From: Acidobacteriota bacterium
GTDB lineage: Bacteria > Acidobacteriota > Blastocatellia > Pyrinomonadales > Pyrinomonadaceae
DNA: 64,000 bases
Direction of reading: 5' to 3'
NCBI GenBank assembly: GCA_019639115.1
Contig: JAHBSM010000008.1
Span: 113,585 to 177,584, forward strand
The notes under the pieces were generated by a model that was not told the DNA's origin, searched no databases, and saw nothing but the letters and a program-made list of their open reading frames with translations. This document shows, in pieces, positions 9,294 to 17,588 of this stretch; position 1 is the first letter of the stretch; each line of letters begins with the position of its first letter. Made by a program: the position numbers and the translations under genes.

Positions 9294-9890
9294 ATGACCA
9301 CTACGCTGCTTATAGCTTCGACCAATCAGGGCAAGGTGCGTGAATTCTATTCGCTCGCCTCGGGCCTTAAGCTCGAGCTGGTGTCGATGTCGGATATCGG
9401 CCCGATGCCGGAAGTCGCTGAGACAGGCGCGACTTTCGCTGAGAACGCCCGGACGAAAGCCGCGGCCTACGCTGTCAGTTCGGGCCTAATCACAATCGCT
9501 GATGACTCCGGATTAGAAGTAGATGCCCTCGGCGGCCGACCGGGCGTGCTCTCCGCTCGCTACGGCGGTGATGTCCCGTTCGCGGAGAAGATGCGCCTGA
9601 TCCTCGACGAACTCCGCGACGTTGCGGCTCCGGCTCGGACCGCGCGGTTCCGATGTTCGATCGCGGTCGCAGATCCGTCCGGACGTATTGTTTGCGAAGC
9701 GGACGGAGTGTGCGAGGGAACGATCGCGCAAGAACCGTTTGGAGAGGGCGGATTCGGGTATGATCCGGTCTTTGTCCCGAACGGATATGTCGAAACGTTC
9801 GGGCAGCTCGGGCCCGAGGTTAAGGATTCGCTCAGTCATCGTGCAAACGCTTTTTTGCAAATCATCCCATATTTACGCGGTCTGACTTGA
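9294..9890 (+). CDS. rdgB: XTP/dITP diphosphatase (non-canonical purine NTP pyrophosphatase)
   Basis: This 198-residue RdgB/HAM1 family enzyme hydrolyses dITP, XTP and ITP to monophosphates, keeping deaminated purines out of DNA and RNA. Family landmarks are the N-terminal ASTNQGKVREF nucleotide/phosphate-binding loop, the catalytic ADDSGLEVDALGGRPGVLSARYGG segment containing the metal-binding acidic residues, GFGYDPVFVPNG and the C-terminal SHRANAF. The ATG at 9294 follows an in-frame TTG at 9291; the ATG is preferred. The length is typical. The gene lies just upstream of tRNA-Pro on the same strand and is divergent from the unknown helical protein. Confidence 0.95.
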   Translation: MTTTLLIASTNQGKVREFYSLASGLKLELVSMSDIGPMPEVAETGATFAENARTKAAAYAVSSGLITIADDSGLEVDALGGRPGVLSARYGGDVPFAEKMRLILDELRDVAAPARTARFRCSIAVADPSGRIVCEADGVCEGTIAQEPFGEGGFGYDPVFVPNGYVETFGQLGPEVKDSLSHRANAFLQIIPYLRGLT

Positions 9891-9945
9891 CCTAGCGCCA
9901 TTTCGGACTTAGAATTCGACACTTGGAATCGTTTCCCTAGTGAGG

Positions 9946-10026
<81 letters not shown>

Positions 10027-10144
10027 GTCCGACAAACAGATTGGTCGCGTCACTCCGGAGCCTGTTCACTCGTGCAATATCGACGGACCGATTCTCGTTA
10101 GCTGAAGCATTATCACACCCAACAACTGGAGGTTCTCTAAAACT

Positions 10145-10426
10145 ATGGCTCGTATGACCCAAACCGAAATCATCAGCAGCTTGGCAGGTTCGACCGGCGC
10201 CACCAAGGCGCAGGTCAAATCACTCTTCGACGCTCTCTCCGCGCTCGCGACCAGCGAAGTCAAGAAGAATGGTGAATTTACCGTGCCGGGCTTTGGCAAG
10301 CTGAAGAAAACGCACCGCAAAGCACGCGAGGGACGCAACCCCGCAACCGGTGCTGTGATCAAGATCCCTGCCAAGACGACGGTCAAGTTCACGATCGGCA
10401 AGGCTATGAAAGATTCAGTAAGCTAG
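10145..10426 (+). CDS. HU family DNA-binding protein
   Basis: This 93-residue nucleoid protein has the HU/IHF fold: an N-terminal helix pair (MTQTEIISSLAGSTGATKAQVKSL begins it), the conserved GFGKLKKTHRKAREGRNPATG strand-loop with the Arg-Asn-Pro tip that inserts into the DNA minor groove, and a closing helix. It should bind and bend double-stranded DNA as a dimer. A strong ribosome binding site (GGAGG) lies 11 bases before the ATG. The RNPATG tip and overall length favour HU over IHF, but the two cannot be fully separated here. A terminator hairpin follows at 10457, so the gene is probably transcribed alone. Confidence 0.95.
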   Translation: MARMTQTEIISSLAGSTGATKAQVKSLFDALSALATSEVKKNGEFTVPGFGKLKKTHRKAREGRNPATGAVIKIPAKTTVKFTIGKAMKDSVS

Positions 10427-10456
10427 CCACCGCATATTGTGGCCATTAGGCCGGTG

Positions 10457-10494
10457 AACGCCCACATCTTGGTGTGGGCGTTTAACATTTTTGA
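10457..10494 (+). terminator. Rho-independent terminator after the HU gene
   Basis: A perfect ten-base-pair stem (AACGCCCACA with TGTGGGCGTT) closes a six-base loop and is followed by TAACATTTTTG. It starts 31 bases after the HU stop codon. Confidence 0.85.
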
Positions 10495-10707
10495 CAAGAA
10501 TTTTGATCCCGCCCGAAAAAAAATGGTGACAAAGCCGATGGGTTTTGTTAACATTGCATTACAAGTTGAATTCAGCTCGCGGCAGCGGTTCTATAAGCTG
10601 CGTACCAAATGTTGCGTTATTCAACTTAGTGCTTCTGCGCCGGTTTCCTGCCTCCCCTGGGACCTTCGGCGGGCACGATCGTAAATTATTCAGAAGGAGA
10701 ACAAGAA

Positions 10708-10959
10708 GTGGCAGCAGCTAGACCAATGACACTGCAGGACAGAGTTTTGCAGATAGATCACATCCAAGCACGCCGGTATTCAAAACTTACAGGTGATACC
10801 CTCGAGATAGCTACCGAAGGGATCATCCGTCACCTTAGGGCTTGCGCCCGAATGGACGTCAACCCTGACGCTTCCGCGGTCCGCGAGATCATCGACGACG
10901 CCATCAACGGCAGGCGAGTTTTCGCCGAAACGTCAAATGACCTACTCGCAGCCGCCTGA
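10708..10959 (+). CDS. Hypothetical small protein, 83 residues
   Basis: The GTG at 10708 has a good ribosome binding site (AGAAGGAGA, eight bases upstream). The protein is predicted to be mostly helical, with no signal peptide or membrane segment. I do not recognise the family. Its charge pattern (ARRYSKLTGDTLEIATEGII, then RACARMDVNPDASAVREIID) would suit a small cytoplasmic dimer, but that is only an impression. The gene stands alone between two intrinsic terminators (10457 and 10993), so it has its own promoter somewhere within the 214-base leader, which I cannot place. The two flanking terminators and clear ribosome binding site support that this short gene is real. Confidence 0.72.
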   Translation: MAAARPMTLQDRVLQIDHIQARRYSKLTGDTLEIATEGIIRHLRACARMDVNPDASAVREIIDDAINGRRVFAETSNDLLAAA

Positions 10960-10992
10960 CGCAGTACTCATACTTATTTAGATCTTTGATTT

Positions 10993-11020
10993 CCCGCCTT
11001 GTAAGGGGCGGGTTTTTTTA
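10993..11020 (+). terminator. Rho-independent terminator after the 10708 gene
   Basis: CCCGCC pairs with GGCGGG around an eight-base loop and is followed by a run of seven T (TTTTTTTA). It begins 34 bases after the stop codon at 10959. The run of T lies on the plus strand only, so it serves the plus-strand gene and not the convergent membrane-protein gene that ends at 11018. Confidence 0.88.
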
Positions 11021-12823
11021 TTGTCCTTTGAGTGTTAGCCGTCGAAAGGCATAGCGCCCGGCCGTTTCTTCGTCGCCGATGTCGTACCAATTGCCAAGCC
11101 GGCCCATATCGGGCACGTCGTCGCGTCGATAAACTATCAGCGAAAGGGCCGGGTCGGATGCTGCGTCCCGGTCGAATGAACGAACGAACTCGCGGTATCG
11201 CTCGGCCTCGGCATCGATCTCAGGCTTGGTCAGCGGCCGAGCGTTCTTTGAGAGCGTTGCATTGAAACGGTCCCAGCCGAACAGTGCCATACAGGACTCG
11301 ATATTGCTGCAATCGGTCAGGGCGTCGCGGAGCCACTCGTGATCGAGCGATAGATAATAGATCAGCCGATAATATCGTGCTCGGTTCTCTTCGGGACCTC
11401 GAATGCCGGCGAAGGCGTGCTGATGCCTGGCCCACAGTACACCGACAGGAGCTAAGGTAGGCTGGCTGTCGGCCTGCAGCGATTCCGCATTCAGGGTCAC
11501 GGACATCGTCGAGACCTCGCCGGCGGCCACAAGCTCCCTTATACGCCGATTGATAGGCATCGCCTCATCTCTGACCACGTTGGTATCGTCCCACAGAGCC
11601 GCGGTCTCAACAGCTTCGAATGCTCCCCACGTGGCACACGCGATACCCAGTACCGCGAACGCGGTCGCCGGTATCAGACGGCTGTGTCGGAACGCGGCCT
11701 TGATGCCGATCCCCGTGGTCAGCGCCAGGGCAAACAAGACGACGTAATTCGCAGAATAATATTCGTAGTGAAAAGGCTGTAGTGAGCGTCCGGTCAGAAC
11801 TTGCTGATTGAATACGGCGACACCGACCAGTGCGATAGATGCGGCGAAAATGGCCGTTCGGAGTTCCAGTGCCTCACGTCCAAGCTGGCGTATAAGCCCG
11901 GCTACGGCAGCAGTGATGATACCGAGTCCGACGATATTCCTGGAGATATCGATCTCGCGTGTATGCACCAGAAGCTGGGTCGAGTCGAGATGATCGCTGC
12001 GGCCTGCCATCAAATACACATACGCCAAAGCGGGCGGCAGGATGAACGCGATTACCTCGAAGGCGAAAATCAGTGTTCGGAGGCGACCTTCGCTTTCGAG
12101 GACGAGGTACATCGCAATGCAGATCGCTAGACCCGCCGCCGCTGTCGTCCATAGATAAAAATACGAGAACAGTAAAACGGCGAAACAGAAGGCCGCCGCT
12201 CCGGCCCAAAGAATTTGCCGCTTGTGGTTATCGCAGTTCGAACCTTTCGAAATTGCGCCAAAGAACAAGAACAGGAACGGGAACGAAAGAGCCGGTATAT
12301 GACGCCGGAGATACGGAATGAAAGGATACGCGATGCCTCCGTCCTGAAAAGTTCCGATCACTCCGATCCCGGTGATCAGTGCTCCGCAGGCAAAAACGGC
12401 CAACGCCACCGCCGCTGCGAGCCAGCGGTCGCCCGTCAAAAGCAACGCTAGCCAGAATATCGCCAGCACCGTAAAGAATGCCGATACAGCCGAGATAACC
12501 GGCATAACCGAGCCCGCCGACAGGCCAAACGCCCGGCTCGGGGCCACGATCATATAAGCCGTGACGAACTGGATCGAGAAAAGCGACTCGGGCTGGCTCG
12601 AGGCGGGGGTATCGTCGCGGCCGGTATATGGGTCATTGCGCCGCGGGCGTCCGTCGATCAGAGCCTGGAGGTACGCAGCGTAGGCCATCTCGTCGAGGTC
12701 GTAGGTGGCGAATGCGCCGTTGAACTCGCCACCACGGATCGTTTGTAGCCGATATTGCGGATACACCGAGACGAGCGCGGCAAAGAGCCCCACAGCGCAA
12801 GCTAAAATGACAGTCGATCTCAT
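11018..12823 (-). CDS. Polytopic membrane protein, GT-C glycosyltransferase-like (paralogue 2)
   Basis: This 601-residue protein has an N-terminal helix, a short external loop with an acidic motif (YDLDEMAYAAYLQALIDGRP, then RNDPYTGRDD), and about ten or more further helices up to about residue 440, followed by a soluble C-terminal domain of about 150 residues. An acidic motif in the first external loop is typical of GT-C enzymes that use polyprenyl-phosphate sugars, so a GT-C role is inferred, not shown. It is closely similar to the gene just upstream; the acidic motif, the ESLFSIQF line and the NQQVLTG/LQPFHYE line are shared. The ATG at 12823 sits five bases after the stop of its paralogue, so the longer upstream start was rejected. 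Confidence 0.82.
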   Translation of the reverse strand: MRSTVILACAVGLFAALVSVYPQYRLQTIRGGEFNGAFATYDLDEMAYAAYLQALIDGRPRRNDPYTGRDDTPASSQPESLFSIQFVTAYMIVAPSRAFGLSAGSVMPVISAVSAFFTVLAIFWLALLLTGDRWLAAAVALAVFACGALITGIGVIGTFQDGGIAYPFIPYLRRHIPALSFPFLFLFFGAISKGSNCDNHKRQILWAGAAAFCFAVLLFSYFYLWTTAAAGLAICIAMYLVLESEGRLRTLIFAFEVIAFILPPALAYVYLMAGRSDHLDSTQLLVHTREIDISRNIVGLGIITAAVAGLIRQLGREALELRTAIFAASIALVGVAVFNQQVLTGRSLQPFHYEYYSANYVVLFALALTTGIGIKAAFRHSRLIPATAFAVLGIACATWGAFEAVETAALWDDTNVVRDEAMPINRRIRELVAAGEVSTMSVTLNAESLQADSQPTLAPVGVLWARHQHAFAGIRGPEENRARYYRLIYYLSLDHEWLRDALTDCSNIESCMALFGWDRFNATLSKNARPLTKPEIDAEAERYREFVRSFDRDAASDPALSLIVYRRDDVPDMGRLGNWYDIGDEETAGRYAFRRLTLKGQ

Positions 12824-12828
12824 AGCGA

Positions 12829-14658
12829 TCACCGATCCGCTTCTGCCAAGGGCTTTTCGCGCAGGTGTGCCCGGTAGAGCGTCGTCGATCCCATTACGCG
12901 GCCTTCGGTCAAGTTGTACCACCTCGTCAGTCGATTCAGATCCAGCGTCATATTGTTTGGGACCAGCACATAGGATATAGCGGGATCCGCTGCATCCGAA
13001 ATCGAGAAGTTATCGGTGAATAGATCATACCGCCGGACGGCTGCAGTGATCTCCTGTTCGGTCAGGGGCTTTGCGTCATCGCTGAGCCGGGCCGAGTGCC
13101 TGCCCCAGCCGAACAACGCGATCACTGCCGTCTTGTCGGTTCGGATGTAATGATCGAGCGCCGGCCCGTCGAGCCCGAGGTAGTAAACGTAGAGGAAGAA
13201 ACGACGTTCACTCTCGGCCGCCGTTAGCGATCCGACGATCGACTGATGCCGCGCCCAGAGCACATTCTGCCGAGCAATGGACGGCAGGTCATCAGCAACC
13301 GCCTGGTCGATGGCAAACACTGTCTGCCGGTGTGTGTCCGGCTCGCGGTCGGACAAGGTTCGCAGTTCCTTGAGGGCCGGATACGCCGCGTCGCGGCGAA
13401 TGTTCGGCACGTCAAGCACGCGGCCGGTATAGAAGCACTCTATACCGCCCCAAATGACAAAGGCCGCTGCCGCACCGGCCCCGACGATCCGCACGGCAGG
13501 TGGCCGCTTTTGGAACATTTCGCCGGCGAGACTTGCGACCGAGAGTACCAGGGCCGCAGCGACAGCGTAGTTGCCAACAAATATCTCGTAATGAACCGGC
13601 TGAAGCGAATAACCTGTGATCACCTGTTGGTTGAGTGTCGCCGCAGGAACAAGGGCGAGCGAAACAGCGAGTGAGATCGCAGGGTCGCGACGGGAGAATG
13701 CCTTTGTAAGTATCCCGGCGGCCATGACAGCAGCGATCAGGAAACCGACCAGTTCCGTCGTTCTCCAAAGATCAGGTGTCCTGGTCGAAACTAGCAGTTG
13801 TGTCGTATCCATCTCTGCTGATCGTCCCGCCAAGAGCAAAAGGAACGGGACCGCCGCGACGGCCATTCCTGCGGATAAGACAGCAAAGTTCGCAACGCGT
13901 TTATGATCTAGTCCGTTAAAGGCAAGCGAAACGCAGGCAAATATCACGACCCATCCAGCTGCGGCCGTCCATAGATAGAAATACGAATAGACCAGGAATG
14001 CGAAGCATACGACGGCGGCACCAATAGATAGAGTCCTTCGGCGCCTGCTCGATCCGATGCCGGATTCATCGTCAGCAAGACGCACGATCAGGCCGATGAA
14101 TAGAAAAAAGACCGGTATCCCGAGCGCCGGGACGTATCGCCTGAGGCCGGGAAAGAAAGGATAAGCGATCGTGCCCGATATGATTTCCTGTACGGCTCCC
14201 TCACCGGCGATGAGAGCTCCGGCAACGGCTACGAACAAAGTACCTGCAAACGCGGCCCATTCATTCGCGATTATGCGTTCGAACATCCGGTATAGAACCA
14301 GCCCCAGCAGGAAAGCAGCGGCCGCACCAGCTAAGTTCATCACCAGCGGCACCGATAGGCCTAGAACGCGTGCCGGCAAAGCAACGATATAAGGCGCGAA
14401 AAACTGTATGGAGAATAGAGATTCGGGTTGGCGTGCCTCTGGCGAATCGTCGCGGCCGGTGTAGGGATCATTCTTGCGCGGGCGCCCGTCGATCAGAGCG
14501 TTGAGGTATGCGGCATACGCCACTTCGTCGATGTCATTGTAGGCGTAATGGCCGTTCCACTCGGCACCGCGGTTGTAGATCAGGCTTGCCTGCGGATACA
14601 GCGAGAACAAAGAAAGTATCGCTCCCGCGATAATGCCAAAACGCCAACGAGACCTCAT
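12829..14658 (-). CDS. Polytopic membrane protein, GT-C glycosyltransferase-like (paralogue 1)
   Basis: This 609-residue membrane protein is the first gene of a two-gene operon with its paralogue. After the N-terminal helix comes an external loop with YNDIDEVAYAAYLNALIDGR and KNDPYTGRDD, then QPESLFSIQFFAPY leading into the next helix. About eleven hydrophobic helices follow to about residue 430, with NQQVITGYSLQPVHYEIF near the last ones, and a soluble C-terminal domain of about 160 residues ends the protein. The two acidic residues in the first external loop fit the GT-C pattern, in which they bind a metal or the acceptor. The sugar and acceptor are unknown. It is divergent from yqeY, 66 bases away. 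Confidence 0.82.
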   Translation of the reverse strand: MRSRWRFGIIAGAILSLFSLYPQASLIYNRGAEWNGHYAYNDIDEVAYAAYLNALIDGRPRKNDPYTGRDDSPEARQPESLFSIQFFAPYIVALPARVLGLSVPLVMNLAGAAAAFLLGLVLYRMFERIIANEWAAFAGTLFVAVAGALIAGEGAVQEIISGTIAYPFFPGLRRYVPALGIPVFFLFIGLIVRLADDESGIGSSRRRRTLSIGAAVVCFAFLVYSYFYLWTAAAGWVVIFACVSLAFNGLDHKRVANFAVLSAGMAVAAVPFLLLLAGRSAEMDTTQLLVSTRTPDLWRTTELVGFLIAAVMAAGILTKAFSRRDPAISLAVSLALVPAATLNQQVITGYSLQPVHYEIFVGNYAVAAALVLSVASLAGEMFQKRPPAVRIVGAGAAAAFVIWGGIECFYTGRVLDVPNIRRDAAYPALKELRTLSDREPDTHRQTVFAIDQAVADDLPSIARQNVLWARHQSIVGSLTAAESERRFFLYVYYLGLDGPALDHYIRTDKTAVIALFGWGRHSARLSDDAKPLTEQEITAAVRRYDLFTDNFSISDAADPAISYVLVPNNMTLDLNRLTRWYNLTEGRVMGSTTLYRAHLREKPLAEADR

Positions 14659-14706
14659 ACGACGACGAGAGTTAAGTTACCACAGCCAAATGGCGTTGTC
14701 GCGATG

Positions 14707-14715
14707 TGGTAATAT
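14707..14715 (+). promoter_or_regulatory. Candidate extended -10 promoter for yqeY-like gene
   Basis: TGG immediately precedes TAATAT, matching the extended -10 layout (TGn then -10). A start site about seven bases downstream would leave a leader of only about three bases before the ATG at 14725, so translation could be leaderless. An AGGAA at 14717 is close to the ATG. No -35 box is apparent. Confidence 0.3.
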
Positions 14716-14724
14716 CAGGAAATA

Positions 14725-15171
14725 ATGAGTTTACAAAAAGCTATCATCGAAGATCTGACCGCTGCCATGAAGGCCAAGGACGCCGACACACTCTCGACGT
14801 TGAGGATGGTCAAGGCAAATCTAATGAACCGCGGGATCGAGAAGGGCGGCGAATTAACTGATGAAGAAGTGACGAAGGCGCTGCAATCGCTAGTCAAACA
14901 GCGGCGAGACTCGGCAGAGCAGTACAAGAACGCCGGCCGAGACGAGCTTGCGGCAAAGGAGCTTGCCGAGATAGCCGTGATCGAACGCTATTTGCCGCAG
15001 GCGGCGACACCCGAAGAGATCGCCGCCGCAGTAGATGCCGCGATCGCCGAGACCGGTGCCGGATCTATGAAGGATATGGGCGCCGTAATGAAGGCCGCGA
15101 TCGCAGCTCTTGCGGGTAAGTCTGCCGACGGCCGGGCGGTGAGCGAAGCGGTCCGGGCCAAACTGCAATGA
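14725..15171 (+). CDS. yqeY: GatB/YqeY domain-containing protein
   Basis: The 148-residue protein is a stand-alone YqeY. This domain also forms the C-terminal tail of GatB, which binds tRNA in the amidotransferase; the free form has no settled function. The family pattern is clear: LSTLRMVKANLMNRGIEKG near the N-terminus, VKQRRDSAEQYKNAGRDELA and IAVIERYLPQAATPEEI in the middle, and MKDMGAVMKAAIAAL followed by DGRAVSEAVRAKL at the end. The length matches the family (about 147-150). It is followed after nine bases by a methyltransferase gene on the same strand, so the two are probably co-transcribed. In many bacteria yqeY lies near rpsU-dnaG, but that is not the case here. Confidence 0.93.
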   Translation: MSLQKAIIEDLTAAMKAKDADTLSTLRMVKANLMNRGIEKGGELTDEEVTKALQSLVKQRRDSAEQYKNAGRDELAAKELAEIAVIERYLPQAATPEEIAAAVDAAIAETGAGSMKDMGAVMKAAIAALAGKSADGRAVSEAVRAKLQ

Positions 15172-15180
15172 GATCGACCG

Positions 15181-15936
15181 ATGGCAAAGGCCCGCGACAA
15201 ACAACGCGAACGCTTCGTTCGGGCACGCGAACGCCAGCTTGAGTATCAGGAGACGAAGGCCGCCTCGTTGACTGACCCGGCGGCGACCGTACGGCCGTAT
15301 TTTCTTCAGACACAGGCGTTGCGGGCGCGGCTCAATGCGGTACGTCACATCACCTCGGCGGACAGGCTGATCGAAGTAGGCAGCGGCGCTCACGGCCATG
15401 TTTTCTGGTTTGGCTGCACGCGTTCGGTCGGCATCGATCCTCTGGCGTGCCAGTACAAACGCCTATTCCCAGACTGGCAGGACAAGGCCGCCACGATCGC
15501 TGCCGAAGGCGAAAGGCTGCCATTCTCGGACGCGAGCTTTGATATCGCTATCAGCGACAACGTGATCGACCACGCGGAGCGGCCGCTTGCCATATTGGAT
15601 GAGATCGTTCGCGTGCTCAGGCCGGGCGGACTCTTGTATTTCACGGTCAATGTGCATCATCCGGTGTACGACATTGCGTCGCGGATTCATGGCCTGTGGA
15701 ACGCGGCGGGGATCAAGGTCGAACTTTCCGCGTTCGCCGATCACACCGTCCACTTCACCGAATCCGCCATTCGCAAAGCGATATCGCGGCTGCCTCTTGA
15801 TCCTATCGAACAGAGCTCGAATGTTGGCGAAGTGCGAAGGGCACAGCGTTCGGCGGCGAAGCTCGGCCCAGATCCGCTGTTGAAGGCGTTGTTCTTCAAG
15901 AACGCTACATACGAGCTGATAGCGATACGGCAATAG
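15181..15936 (+). CDS. Class I SAM-dependent methyltransferase
   Basis: The 251-residue protein has a basic N-terminal helix (about residues 1-45) and a class I methyltransferase fold. Motif I is LIEVGSGAHG (about residues 62-71), followed by an acidic position in VGIDPLACQY. AEGERLPFSDASFDIAISDN is the motif II region and VLRPGGLLYFTVNV the post-II strand. This pattern is that of the Methyltransf_11 group. The substrate cannot be deduced. The gene starts nine bases after yqeY. The final TAG is six bases from the stop of the convergent LolA-like gene. Confidence 0.85.
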   Translation: MAKARDKQRERFVRARERQLEYQETKAASLTDPAATVRPYFLQTQALRARLNAVRHITSADRLIEVGSGAHGHVFWFGCTRSVGIDPLACQYKRLFPDWQDKAATIAAEGERLPFSDASFDIAISDNVIDHAERPLAILDEIVRVLRPGGLLYFTVNVHHPVYDIASRIHGLWNAAGIKVELSAFADHTVHFTESAIRKAISRLPLDPIEQSSNVGEVRRAQRSAAKLGPDPLLKALFFKNATYELIAIRQ

Positions 15937-15942
15937 GAATCG

Positions 15943-17454
15943 TCACGGCCGCCCGTCCTCGCCGACCTTGACGTCCTTTACATCGGTCTCAAACTTACGA
16001 TAGTCACCGTATTTGATCAGGTTCTTGAGATTGATGCCGCCGAACAGGATCTTGATCGAGAGGTTCACATCGGCACGGGCGGGCAGCCATATCTCGTCGT
16101 TGACGAGTTCGTTCTCGAGCGAGAAGGACGCTCCGCGCTTGGCCTTGACCAGAAAGTTGCCAGCGCTCTGCATCAATACGGCGTCGAGCCGTATCACCTG
16201 CTTCGTGCTGTTGTCCACCCAAACCGCTCCGCTGCATAGCGAGAATAGACGTTCCATACGGGATTGAGGCTTGAAAGCGGGATCAGGTTCGTAGTCGAAC
16301 ACGATCACGTCGCGTCCACGAAAGCGTTCACGTCGTGGGTTGAGCAGCCGCGAGCCTTTTAGCGCGTCGGCGATGGTTATCCGCTGGCCGTTGTCCGAGG
16401 GCTGGCCTGCGGCGCCTGAGGCCATCTCGCGTTGCTCCCGACGTTCGCGGGCGGCGATCTTCGATTCGATCTCTTCGACCTGTTTTGCTGCGTCGCGGTC
16501 CTCTTTTGCCTGCTCGGACGGCGAGAGCGGCCGTCCGTTCTTCTCTACGAGCCGATTGATCCTATAGCCGCGATAAAATGTAAGCAGCCGCTTCTCGGAG
16601 CTTTTCTCGATCAATTCGCCCGCGGCGTTCGGTTCGCGTTGGATGCGAGTTTCTGTGTAGCTATATCCTTCCAGTATCTCATCCACGCGATCGGCATTCC
16701 GCCGTATCTCGACAAGGAGCGACCGGATATCGGGAAGCGGTTCATTGGAAATGACCGGGAAGTCGAATATCGAGCGAGCGATGGCGACGTTGTAACGTAC
16801 TTCGTCAAGAGAGATCTCGAACGTCTCGTCGCCGACCTTGCATCTGATGGAGAACGGCGTCATTATGCCGTTCACGGAGCGATGGTCAGAGTAATCGAAC
16901 GTTTTAAGCGTGGCTCCCTGCGGCACGACCTCGCGTATCAATAGTCCCGACGAAGAGTCGAAGTAGAGCCGGAACTTTGCACCTTTTGCCGTGATGAAAG
17001 AGACGACGTTGGCCTGTCGGCCGTCGATCGACTCGGTGCCGGCGAGCGTTAATTTTGCCCGTTCCTCTTTTGCACGCAGCCAAAGGCTGCTGCGGAACGC
17101 AGCTTCGGCCTGAAGGTCGCGTGCAGTATCGCCCGTGACTGTCCTGAGCCCGTTCAGCGAATCACGGATCCAGCCGGATCGGCCATTGTAGCCAGCCTCC
17201 ATCTCAAAGCCGTCGAGGTCGTATTTGCCTGCGTAGAGTCCGCCGCCGGACGCGTATGACGAGAAACTGCCCGTAGCGCCGTCGCTTAAGCGTCGTATCC
17301 GTCCGATCCTCTCAGTCGAGGTGATCGCCTTTAGTGCCTTCTCGCCGCCCAATGCCTTATTGGCCTGTGAGATGACCTTTGAGGCCGACTGGGGCCATAC
17401 GGTGACGGAGAACACGGCTAAAATAGAAGCCGCGAGAAGCGTTCTGATTATCAT
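15943..17454 (-). CDS. Secreted LolA-like protein with long C-terminal domain
   Basis: The 503-residue protein has a signal peptide (MIIRTLLAASILAVFSVTVW, cleaved near the WPQSA site). The N-terminal half resembles the LolA/LppX lipoprotein-carrier fold: VISQANKALGGEKALKAITS, then the strand pair KGAKFRLYFDSSSGLLIREV. The C-terminal half, after a charged linker (about residues 300-345), is a second beta-rich domain with FRGRDVIVFDYEPDP. The ATG at 17454 was chosen over 17460 because AAGGA lies eight bases before it and only two before the other. The role is unknown; similar proteins encoded at 51861 and 57688 share the RLYFD-type strand pair. A terminator lies upstream, so the gene is separate from dnaJ. 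Confidence 0.78.
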   Translation of the reverse strand: MIIRTLLAASILAVFSVTVWPQSASKVISQANKALGGEKALKAITSTERIGRIRRLSDGATGSFSSYASGGGLYAGKYDLDGFEMEAGYNGRSGWIRDSLNGLRTVTGDTARDLQAEAAFRSSLWLRAKEERAKLTLAGTESIDGRQANVVSFITAKGAKFRLYFDSSSGLLIREVVPQGATLKTFDYSDHRSVNGIMTPFSIRCKVGDETFEISLDEVRYNVAIARSIFDFPVISNEPLPDIRSLLVEIRRNADRVDEILEGYSYTETRIQREPNAAGELIEKSSEKRLLTFYRGYRINRLVEKNGRPLSPSEQAKEDRDAAKQVEEIESKIAARERREQREMASGAAGQPSDNGQRITIADALKGSRLLNPRRERFRGRDVIVFDYEPDPAFKPQSRMERLFSLCSGAVWVDNSTKQVIRLDAVLMQSAGNFLVKAKRGASFSLENELVNDEIWLPARADVNLSIKILFGGINLKNLIKYGDYRKFETDVKDVKVGEDGRP

Positions 17455-17535
17455 GGTCATATTCCTTCGGCCCGACAGGCGGCCGTTACGATATGGTTCG
17501 CCGACGAGCTAGCATCGGATCCCGTGCGGATGAAC

Positions 17536-17560
17536 AAAAAGGGTGCGGAAGCGCACCCTT
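17536..17560 (-). terminator. Rho-independent terminator after dnaJ
   Basis: AAGGGTGCG pairs with CGCACCCTT around a GAAG tetraloop. On the minus strand it is followed by TTTTTG, so it ends transcription of dnaJ, whose stop is at 17589. Confidence 0.88.
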
Positions 17561-17588
17561 GCATTTTGTCGGACGTCGGACATTTCGA

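Noticed and set aside
10439..10684. Possible 81-residue protein between the HU gene and the 10708 gene
   Set aside because: It would begin inside the region of the HU terminator hairpin and has no ribosome binding site or family motif.
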